Shown: piece by piece, positions 10,580 to 18,986 of the stretch
How the letters are laid out: each line of letters opens with the position of its first letter
Numbering within the stretch: position 1 is the first letter of the stretch
Origin: Bisporella sp. PMI_857
Taxonomy: Eukaryota > Ascomycota > Leotiomycetes > Helotiales > Helotiaceae
Direction of reading: 5' to 3'
NCBI GenBank assembly: GCA_021307315.1
Contig: JAJSPD010000080.1
Coordinates: 1 to 64,000, forward strand
Length of the DNA: 64,000 nt
Notes under the pieces: generated by a model
What the model saw: the letters and a program-made list of their open reading frames with translations, nothing else
What the model was told of the DNA's origin: nothing
Databases searched by the model: none
Program-made: the position numbers and the translations under genes

Positions 10580-11334
10580 ATGTCGACGATTTACAGCGGA
10601 CTCGTATTGCCTACTATAGAGCCTAGTATTTTCTATGGCCAGCCACCTCCTCCACGCGTAATTGCTGAGTCAACACGTATACAACGTCTAGAAGTACGCG
10701 TTTTACGCGATATAAATTGGACATATCTTGACATTTATCATCGTACGGGATTCACTTTACGACAGATTCGATACGCACGCCGCAAACAAGCTATTCCACA
10801 AAAAAAGACCGGTAGAAAGCCAAGTTTAACTACAGTGTCACGGTCCTCAATATCGCACCAGACGCCCATTGGTTCGCTTACCAGCTCGCCTATGGCGGTC
10901 ACGTGGCCATGGTCTTTATGTTAGGGATGCCACAGCAACAGCTACACCTTTCCTCCTTAGTTTAGTATTCTCGTAATTGAAGCACCTATTCAGCGCCCTT
11001 ACAGGCCATAGGATCGTGATCGTGACATACAGCTCAAGTTGAAGAACTAGTCGAATTTGTATGTGCTTTAAGAACAAATCGACGTATGTCGTATGAAAAA
11101 CTTGCAGAAGTTCTCGATTTTAGAGTCAAGAAAGACGCTATTCGTACTGCGTTAGCAAAAAAAAGATATTTTCGACGTATTGCTTTTCGCAAGTCACCTT
11201 GTTCCGAAACAAATCGTCGAAAACGACTTGATTAGGCTGAAAAGCATAAAAATTAAACAATGGAACAATAGTATTCTGTATTATAAACCGACGAGACTTA
11301 GATTGCAAGCGGAAAACATACTAGAACCTGGGTT
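10580..11334 (+). pseudogene. 5' fragment of a Tc1-type (DDE_3) transposase
   Basis: The N-terminal helix-turn-helix part of a Tc1/mariner-like transposase is readable from 10580, ending in the basic KKTGRKPSLTT stretch. The frame is then broken by a solo LTR (10836-11027). After it the same protein resumes with AQVEELVEF, NRRMSYEKLAEVL and RKRLD, followed by stops and the remains of the first catalytic block (TDET near 11290). The rest is missing because repeat family B begins at 11335. Unrelated in sequence to the Tc1-type gene at 59558 except at superfamily level. Not functional. Confidence 0.75.
10836..11027. repeat. Solo LTR (family I) with 5-bp TSD inside a transposase fragment
   Basis: A 192-bp sequence running from TGTCACGGTCC to ATCGTGACA. 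It is flanked by perfect TACAG duplications (10831-10835 and 11028-11032). Removing it and one TACAG puts the two halves of the Tc1-type reading frame back in phase, which confirms both ends. Confidence 0.85.
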
Positions 11335-11619
11335 TGTAACAACCAGGGTCGGTTTAAGACGGCCATCGTGACAGCCTAACAGCCAGCCGAAGGCTTTTCA
11401 GCTGTAGTACTTTCAGGGCTGCAAGCGGCACGCTCCGCCCATGGCCAGCCACAGGCTTACAGCTAGAGCTTTCTGAACAAAGCAAGCTTGAGTTTTTCTT
11501 TCCATGTTAAACTTACAAGCATACTTATAATCAATTCATCACTATTGCAACTACATCGCTAGCCACATATCCTTATCTGTTATATTGCAAATCCCTCCTG
11601 CTGCCCTCTATCTGTTACA
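11335..11619 (+). repeat. LTR-like repeat, family B copy 1
   Basis: Starts TGTAACAACCAGGGTCGG and ends GCCCTCTATCTGTTACA. It is the left arm of a long inverted pair with 12162-12445. Orientation is taken from the copy at about 42003-42407, which precedes a gag-like frame. Confidence 0.8.
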
Positions 11620-12161
11620 GTTAGCTTTGTTTGCACATGAAATAAATCGGTGCTTGAAGTCGGCGAAACTTTTCGAGCTTGTTATAGACAGCTTGTAGTA
11701 TTTTTTTCGCTGCTCGATTTGCTTATTAGCATTCACGAGACTTATGCTAAAAGTCTCGAGCATCTCGTCTACTGTTTCGTAGCGTACGGGCGATGTAACA
11801 ACCGGTATGCCCAAGGTGCGACACGGAGGCCATGGCACGGGATCAGGAGGCTGATGAACAGGGTATGAGGGGTTTCAGAGCCGATACGGAGGAGAGTCGG
11901 AGTCGCCTATATAAAGGGCGTGCTCCAACTCTCTACAGTTGTTCCTCATGTTTTTGTATCCTTCGTAGGTAGACCTATAAGGCAATCACTATCAGCCTAT
12001 TGTACGCACTCCCATATGCCTCTATTCTAGCCCGTGATTCCTTGCGTCGTTACAAAGCTTACGAGCCGCGACTTTTTCGAAAAAAAGAAAGTGATCGAGC
12101 GCTGCTGTAAGTCGTCGAGAGCTTCTCGAGCTTCCGGTACGATATTCTAACCTTCGTAAGT
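11620..12161 (-). pseudogene. Retroelement gag-like remnant between two inverted family B repeats
   Basis: On the minus strand, 11632-11793 reads like part of a fungal retrotransposon Gag: motifs such as VDEMLETF, NANKQIEQRKKYY and SFADFKHRFI. The rest, 12055-12161, lies on the other side of an inserted family C LTR and is too degraded to assign a frame with confidence. No protease, reverse transcriptase or integrase is left. Confidence 0.5.
11794..12054 (+). repeat. Solo LTR, family C copy 1
   Basis: A 261-bp sequence starting TGTAACAACCGGTATGCC and ending CGTCGTTACA, with a TATA box (CCTATATAAAGGG). Nearly identical to 44800-45060, which has a clean duplication; this copy does not. Confidence 0.8.
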
Positions 12162-12445
12162 TTAACAGATAGAGGGCAGCAGGAGGGATTTGCAATATAA
12201 CAGATAAGGGTACGTGGCTAGCGATGTAGTTGCAATAGTGATGAATTGATTATAAGTATGCTTGTAAGTTTAACATGGAAAGAAAAACTCAAGCTTGCTT
12301 TGTTCAGAAAGCTCTAGCTGTAAGCCTGTGGCTGGCCATGGGCGGAGCGTGCCGCTTGCAGCCCTGAAAGTACTACAGCTGAAAAGCCTTCGGCTGGCTG
12401 TTAGGCTGTCACGATGGCCGTCTTAAACCGACCCTGGCTGTTACA
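12162..12445 (-). repeat. LTR-like repeat, family B copy 2 (inverted)
   Basis: Close to an exact reverse complement of 11335-11619, with its first bases altered (TTTAACAG instead of TGTAACAG) and ending CCTGGCTGTTACA. The 180 bp after it (12446-12625) hold nothing I recognise. Confidence 0.8.
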
Positions 12446-12625
12446 CTAACATCCCAGTTTCTGAACGGCAAGAAAACATGTTCCAGAAGCTAAAGCCAAG
12501 CTTTCAATTACAACTAGCTCCTATCCGCCGATCTACGCCGCTCACTTTTGCTAGCTTTTGTAGCCTGGCCCACGGTGTTTGCCAAAACTCGGTAACGGCC
12601 AATTAACGGCTTCGTACTCGCTAAG

Positions 12626-12826
12626 TGTCAGGCGCCAGGATGTCACGTGCTGAGGGGCAATGAAGGGGCTCGGTAAAGGCACTGAGACTTAGCATGTATG
12701 GGCACGTAGGGAGCCGCCAGGGGTTCGGAGGGTATAAGTAGGGGACTCGGGACGTAGTAGAGAGGGTAGAGATTAGTCTTTGTTCAATATAAGTTGATTT
12801 GTGCCACACTACTCCAGCACTTTACA
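12626..12826 (+). repeat. LTR, family D copy 1
   Basis: Starts TGTCAGGCGCCAGGATGTC and ends CAGCACTTTACA, with a TATA-like GGGTATAAGTAGGGG. A second copy with a clean duplication is at 41088-41290. Here it is followed by a gag-like frame, so it is probably a true 5' LTR. Confidence 0.8.
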
Positions 12827-12891
12827 TTCTAATCTCTCTTCAACGAAGTGTAGTTCGGCACGAGTCAAAAGAGTATCGTACTCGAAACGCC

Positions 12892-13272
12892 ATGGTATTA
12901 AAAGGAAAAGAGAAAGCAGCTGGATCTGCTTCTACAGCTCGTCGACCTATCACTCGATCTTCTACAGAGAACCTGAGTCCTGACCCATTCCTAATCACTG
13001 GTACAATCCGCGTGCACAGAGAACTAGAAGAGAGTCAACACTCGGAGAAGATCGAAGACGAAACGCTCCAAGAACGACAAAAAGACGATGACGTCGTCGG
13101 GGACACACAAGATACACTGGCTCACGAGTTATCTCGTGTAGCAGACTTTCAGAAGGAGATACGTCAGGCGGAGCAACGCAAAAAACAAAGACTAGAATCA
13201 AGCAGTGCTGCCAGAAAACTTGAAAAGTCAGGAAACAGCGAAAGATTTTGGAGGAGAAACTACGTGGCCTGA
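12892..13272 (+). pseudogene. Gag-like N-terminal fragment downstream of family D LTR
   Basis: A 126-aa frame starting MVLKGKEKAAG 65 bp after the family D LTR. It is charged, low in hydrophobic residues, rich in Glu, Lys, Arg and Ser, and has a probable coiled coil around residues 75-115. Position right after an LTR and composition fit the start of a retrotransposon Gag. No zinc knuckle or pol gene follows: repeat H begins at 13294. No specific superfamily can be assigned. Confidence 0.45.
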
Positions 13273-13293
13273 GCGACCTCGAGAAAAGCTAAG

Positions 13294-13655
13294 TGTAGGA
13301 AGTAGGGGTTTACGGATCCACTGTCAGAAATGGGGTTTATCAGGCAAGAGGAATCAGTTAGAGGATCTGTGAAGGTATCACGGTGATGGAAATACAGGCT
13401 TGTATGAGCGTTATTCATTAATGTTGATATCTACAGTTCTGAGCTGTAAATGAGGGGAAGATGTTTCTAGCTCCTTGGCCTACTTACGTAAGCCGATTCC
13501 TGACATCCACATACGACCCACCAGGTCACGTGGTCCGCACAAACCCCATTTTGTAGAATCTAGAGTAGAACCTAATACAACAACAATTACCATATCCACC
13601 AAGGGCAAGAGCGTAGCCTACAGAGCTACGCCCGTTGCCCCGTGGAAGGTAAGGA
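13294..13655. repeat. Repeat family H copy 1, split by a family G LTR
   Basis: Outer parts 13294-13321 and 13506-13655 are one continuous repeat that matches, in reverse, 30298-30479. Terminal TGTAGGAAGTAGG is LTR-like. The middle 13322-13505 is a later insertion. Confidence 0.7.
13322..13505. repeat. Solo LTR, family G, with TCCAC target duplication
   Basis: A 184-bp sequence from TGTCAGAAATGGGG to GATTCCTGACA, flanked by TCCAC at 13317-13321 and 13506-13510. The related repeat at 30298-30479 lacks it and has a single GTGGA (reverse TCCAC) at the matching point, an empty-site control inside the same window. Confidence 0.85.
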
Positions 13656-13658
13656 GGA

Positions 13659-15040
13659 GGCATACCAACATGAAGTTAGTTGCAAAAACTGTGGATTTAA
13701 AATCAGAGCTGCTGAGTCGAAAAAGCATGGAATTTCTATTCTCACTTCGTACACTATACTTGTGGACCTGCTACTCATTTTCAGGCCAGAAATATGAATA
13801 GTTTGGAGTTTATTGTCCCTTGTCATCGTGCAGCGATTCTGGATCATCCTAAAATCACTGCGCGAGCGATTCAGTCCGCAGAAAGACTTCAATATTACCA
13901 CTAAATTTCATATAAGCAAGCGTATCGCGTGAAGCAGCAAGTGCTCGAAGAGCTGTATGGCAACGAGTCAGCTTCATTTGCAAAATTTCCAGCGTATATG
14001 GATCAATATTGCGATTATACTAACGGCGGATACCGAAAAAGTAAAGTATCGATTACGTGAGAGCTTGATAGTAGTCGATTCCAAGCTGCTTTTTTTCTGT
14101 TTTCATCCACTGCATAAAGCTACTCGTTATTTACGCAATTTCTACGCTATCGACGGTATTTACGCTAAGTCTCAATATCGTATGATGCTTTTGATCTGCT
14201 GTGGAATCGATGCCAACGACCGCGTGCTCCCTATTGCCTGGGGATTAGTACCTATTGAAAATGAGGAGTGGTGGACCTGGTTTCTAGAACACTTGAAAGA
14301 AGCTTTTCCTGCAAGCGTAATCAACTCTGGATTGACTTTAATATCTGATCGAAAAAAAGGCATGGCAAGCGCTGTAGAGCAAGTATTGCCAAACGCGACT
14401 CATCTTCATTGTTGCCAGCATATCGCAGATAACTTACAGTAACGATTTGGCAATAAAGTTCGACCTTTTTTTTGGAGAGCATGCCGAGCCAAAACCGACT
14501 CTTAGTATAAAGCAGAAATGATAAAAATACGGGAGGTTAGTCGCCCTGATTTTGATTACTTTTGCGCAATCGACAAAACCTTGTGGACTAAAGCTCACCG
14601 CCAAGTGCCTTGCTTTGGGCATAATACTTTTAACATTGTTGAGTCGATCAACTCGCTCTGGAATGAGTTGAGGCATCTGTCACCTTTTCATTTAATTCAT
14701 GGAGTATACAGCTGGTGTATGACAACAATTCATGACCGGTCGAAAGAAAGCAAAGCTCAGAAATTCGACGTTATTTGCGACGTTCCTATAGCGAAATTCA
14801 ATGGTCGACTGTACACTTCGCGACGATTTCGTGTATACCTTTCCGACGAACAGACTTGTCAAGTTGAAGATTTAGAAAGCAGTTGTAAAAAGATTGTAAA
14901 GCTAGGTGACAACAACGAATGCGAATGCCTTGATTTTCAAGAATATCAAGCACTTTGCTCGCACGTATTGCGGCTGCGAGATTCTTTGGGAAAGTCCCAA
15001 TTCAGTTGTTTGCAGTGCAATATCAAGTCGACCGATATAT
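13659..15040 (+). pseudogene. Mutator-like (MULE) transposase remnant with SWIM zinc finger
   Basis: Reading across frames, the 5' part shows a Cys-rich DNA-binding start (CKNCGFKIRA near 13689), then from about 13990 the MULE core: YAIDGIYAKSQYRMMLL (first catalytic Asp), CCGIDANDRVLPIAWGLV, a WWTWFLEHL block and LISDRKKGMASAV. The C-terminal part keeps a SWIM motif of the form CxC-x9-CxH (CECLDF...LCSH, about 14920-14964). Stops at 14440-14442 (TAA) and 14503-14505 (TAG), plus frame breaks upstream of 13990, show it is dead. The 3' end is cut by the TIR element starting at 15045. A MULE source is relevant because two short elements in this window have 9-bp duplications typical of that superfamily. 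Confidence 0.75.
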
Positions 15041-15044
15041 TAAT

Positions 15045-15804
15045 CGGCAAATATCTCATATACCACAAAAAAGTGGCCATATATCTGATATACCATAGTT
15101 TTTTTGACGAATATCTTATATACCACTTTTATGGTATATGAGATATATGTCAACAAATGTGTGGTATATCAGATATTCGTCAACACTTACTGTAAAGCCT
15201 GTAATACACGCTGGAACGACTTGCACTACAGCGACACACGCTGTAACAACATACACTGTAGTAATACTACACACGCTATAACAATAGTATTAATATAGTT
15301 TGTATTGTATAGTATATATTGTATTGCTACAGCGTGTGTTGCATTACTACAGCGTGTCGCTACAGCATGTGTCGTTACAGCGTGTATCGCTACAGCATGT
15401 GTCGTTACAGCGTGTGTCGCTACAGCATGTGTCGCTACAGCGTGTTGCTACAGCGTGTATTGCTACAAAGTGTCGTAACATACGCTATAGCAATACAATA
15501 TATGTTATAGCTACATAATACATATTGTAGCAATAAAATACATACTGCAGTAATACACTTTATAGTAATACTATTGCTATAACGTTCGCTGCTGCGTGTG
15601 TTGTATTGCTGTAGCGTGTCGCGACAAAATAATGGTATATGAGATATATAAGTGTTTCTTATATACCATCATTTAGTCAATAAATATCTCAAATACCATA
15701 CATTTGCGCCAAGAAACAAAAGATGGTATTTGAGATATTCGTCAAAAAAAGTATGGTATATCAGATATATGACCACTTTTTTGTGGTATATGAGATATTT
15801 GCCG
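15045..15804. mobile_element. Non-autonomous TIR element with internal minisatellite
   Basis: Inverted termini of about 80 bp start CGGCAAATATCTCATATACCAC and differ by only a few bases. Inside, a 15-bp unit like CGCTACAGCATGTGT is repeated from about 15330 to 15470, with looser copies on both strands of a wider stretch (15205-15610). The AT-rich motif ATGGTATATGAGATAT occurs in both orientations near each end. TATTAA flanks the element on both sides (15038-15043, offset by one base, and 15805-15810). It has no coding capacity. It interrupts the 3' end of the MULE remnant. Confidence 0.7.
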
Positions 15805-15814
15805 TATTAAATAA

Positions 15815-17407
15815 CTAGTCAATCTCAATAAAATCTAAAGTAGAATCAGACTCAGTAGCTTCTTCTCTATCTTCTTCTGTGCTTTCAGCTTCTCCAACTT
15901 CCATTTGTGCTTTCCTAATCTTTTCAATGTCTACAAATTTGGAATTCGGACTAGTTTTGACCTTCTTGCGTTTCCTAGGTCTAGCTTTCTCTAATTGAAC
16001 TTCCAAAGACTGTATTTTGAGGTTACGGTCTGCTAGAACACTTTCTTGCTCTTCGAAACCCTTTACAATTTTCCGAAATAAGAGCTTTTGAGTAGAATGA
16101 TCGTTTTCTCCAAGCATTTGGAACCGAGTTGCATAAGCTTTGAGTTCAGTCGATTTTTTAGGCGTAGACCATATGACTTGTAAAGGATCGATTTCTAAGC
16201 GTTTATTAGAGCTTTGAGTAGCTTGTGGAGTGATGCCTGAAGTGTTTTTATCCGAATTGCTGTTCTCCAAAAGTAAAGGGCTCATAAGGGATTTGGCTAT
16301 AGATTTTGGCCATAAACCGGTTGCTTTCCACCCAGCTTTAATAATCTTAGCGGATAAAGCTTCTATTCTAGCCTTTTGATAGCAATCAAGAAAGTTTTGC
16401 TTTCCAATTGGGCTAGAATCAGTCAAAAGAGTCAAATATCCGACTTCTTTCCGGTAGTGACTTTTGAGAGAAGAAAAAACCGATAAATCCAAAGGTTGAA
16501 GAACATGTGAAGTGTGTGGAGGCAAAAATAAAAGGTGTACATTATGCTGGTAGCACAAATACATGAATTCAGTGGTTTCGTGACTTCCGTGGCTATTTGA
16601 AATAAGAAGTCTAGGTTCGGTAGTGTCGGTTTGAGGAAGAAACACTGTTTCGAGCCATTTTATAGCTGTAGAGTCTGAAGTCCATGCATTCTCAGTAGCT
16701 GTAAACTTCCAGCTTTTGTATTGAGTGAGGCTTTTAGGAAACTATTGTTGTTGAACTGATTTTCCTTTAAAAATCACTAAAGGAAAAAGGGCTTTTCCGG
16801 TAGCTGAAACGCACTTAATAAATGAAGTCCAAGCACGAGAACCAGGCTGTTTCTTTTGAATAGAACGTTTTTCAGAGCTTCCAACTACTAGCCTATTTGC
16901 TCCAAAGCTTTCTATAATACTTGATTCATCTATATTCCACCGATTTTCCGGTTTAATGTTTTGAATTTGAGGAAGTGAAAGCAGCTGGAACCAAGACTTA
17001 ATTATAGGAATTGTAGCATTATTGACACGTGCAGAATCGATATTCCGGAACCTTTTAGTCCTTAGAATAGGGTTGCGTCGTAGGAAAGCTTGAATCCACC
17101 GTTTGCCTAGTGATTTGTAGTCTCCTTTAAGAACTAGAAGGCGCTGAGCAAACTCTTTAATTTGACCATGAGTTAAAGGAACACTTAAAGCTTCTTGAGT
17201 AAGAACCCAATTAGATAAGTGATCCTCTTGCACTTTCGATAGTCTCTGCTGACTTTCTGCCGCAAGAATATGGTTTTCACTCCCTTGGTTGCGATTTTGT
17301 AGTGTACTAAAAGGAACACCCCATTCTCGGCTGGCTGACTTAATAGACTTCCCATTTCTGACATCTTTAAGAGCGTTGAGTAAGTCGTCTTCTGTATAAT
17401 GATGCAT
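15815..17407 (-). pseudogene. Pogo/Fot-type transposase with one nonsense codon and a lost catalytic Asp
   Basis: One frame of 531 codons interrupted only by TAG at 16742-16744, where related proteins have Trp (QQ-stop-FP in place of QQWFP). Domains in order: HTH_psq (EDDLLNALKDVRNG, residues 6-50), CENP-B/Tc5-type HTH (about 60-130) and the DDE1 core. The first catalytic Asp is in WNIDES; the third is in PLDLSVFSSLK. The second, normally DGHGSH, reads NSHGSH. Both changes are G-to-A on the coding strand, consistent with repeat-induced mutation but not proof. The C-terminus is a charged tail with the nuclear-type RKRKKVK. Clean TIRs were not identified; C-rich/G-rich ends near 17521-17545 may be one terminus. 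Confidence 0.85.
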
Positions 17408-17545
17408 AATTGCTTTGAGATGCTAAATCTAAAATATAGAGCAATTTGGAGTACAATTGGAATAATAATTGATTATTTCGTGGAAAGAGCGGTCTGAAAA
17501 ATCGCTTATTTTGGCCGATCGGAATGGGGGGGGGGGTATCGGAAT

Positions 17546-18414
17546 GGGGGTGCACGGACTTACCAACACATACCTATTTTTAACAGCTACTTCCTTCAAG
17601 AAGATTTTGACGGCACCGAGCATCTCGGTGTGCTGTCTTTGGCCTCGAATGGATTTGCTACGGATCAAAACAGCACGCCTTCATGGATTCCCCGTTGGGA
17701 CAAGAACACAGGCTCACCCCCTATTCTCGCTGGCAGCTCTCTTCGTTCTAGATGGGTAGCAAGCAAAGGCCAACGGACAGTGTTACTAGAGACGGGTGAT
17801 AAGACCCGTCTAGTCTTACAAGGCTTGAGAATTTCGACCATCACAGAATTCGTCATTAGCCAAGACAGCAAACACGGGAATGTTTATTTTGCGATGGAAG
17901 TATGGGACGCCAAAGCCAGCAAGCTGAACTCATACAACGATATTGACACGCTCAAAGAAGCTTTTGCTCAGACGATTACCGCGGGATATAAACACTTGGA
18001 ACATCAGGAAGAATCAATCGATTCATTCCATAAAGCTGATCTGGATGCCTATTTGAGTCACTGTGAGTTGCTGAAAGGTGAGTCGGGCAATATCTGTGGG
18101 AGTTTTTTCGATCCCTCTCGAATTGCGTTTCCCGGAGCAGGCAGGTTTGCAGCATGCACCCAGCCTCGTGTGGGTGTAACGGGACGTTACTCCTTTATCT
18201 TCACATCTAATGGACAAATGGGACATGGCCCTGAAACTGTGCAGGTGATGTGCTATGTGTACTCTTCGGCCAGAGGCTTCCCTTTGTTCTAAGGCTGGTG
18301 GAAGACGAATATGAGATAGTCGGGGAATGTTTTGTATACGACCTCATACACGGAGAGGCTATCGACGAGTGGAAAGCTGAAAGGCTGGTTGAGGAACAGA
18401 TTTTGCTTCGATAA
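17546..18414 (+). pseudogene. C-terminal remnant of a HET-family incompatibility protein
   Basis: The frame reads from about 17546 and contains PSWIPRWDK (17676-17702) and GVTGRYSF (18172-18195), regions often found C-terminal to a HET domain. At about 18243 the frame shifts by one base: the family-like continuation GDVLCVLFGQRLPFVLRL is in the next frame and runs to TAA at 18412. The HET domain itself is absent; the left side is cut by the Pogo-type element. The assignment depends on the general HET C-terminal pattern and is inference. Confidence 0.55.
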
Positions 18415-18986
18415 GGACAAAGATCTATCATTTTATCTATTGAACTACATGCGACGCTGTTACTAGAGTGCCGCCGATGATCCTCGAATATGGCTCGGAT
18501 ATCGTCAGCACTCCACAATCCTTCAGTTGGTCATCGCTCATTAACTGTGTTGCACCTCTCACTGCTTCCGGATATTCAATTGAAGTATTGAAAGGTTTTA
18601 TACGTCCTGGGAGCTGTGGCGTGTTCCGCAGTTCCCGCTGAGCGATTCGTGTGGCCCTCTGCATGTGATAGACTTTGGTATTACTGCTTGACATTCACTG
18701 TGATGGTGTCCCACTTAAGCAACCTTAGCACAAACTTGCGGTTGCGTGAATGAGTACGCATTGTGCCTATTTCCTGACATCTACTGTGGTGCGATTGTCT
18801 ATTGAATGAATTCATTGATTTTTTTTAACTACAGTGGACGAAGAAGAACTGGTGCTATATAGAGCACGACAATGCTAGAATTTAGCCTCGATGTTTCTGC
18901 CCAAACTTGCGCCTTTTTTTGGGGGGGGGGGGGGGGGGGGGACACATGCAGTTAATTAGTAGTAGGTTCAATGAATAGGATGCTAT
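18415..18986. other. Intergenic region with a 21-base G run
   Basis: No gene is recognised. A run of seven T followed by 21 G lies at 18914-18941, just beyond the 3' end of the ankyrin-HET gene. Homopolymers this long are prone to length errors in sequencing and to G-quadruplex formation. Confidence 0.5.

Noticed and set aside
15205..15610. Possible CRISPR-like array
   Set aside because: The organism is a fungus, and the units are contiguous 15-bp minisatellite repeats without spacers.
18921..18941. G21 run as a functional G-quadruplex
   Set aside because: A single homopolymer, possibly inaccurate in length; no evidence beyond composition.
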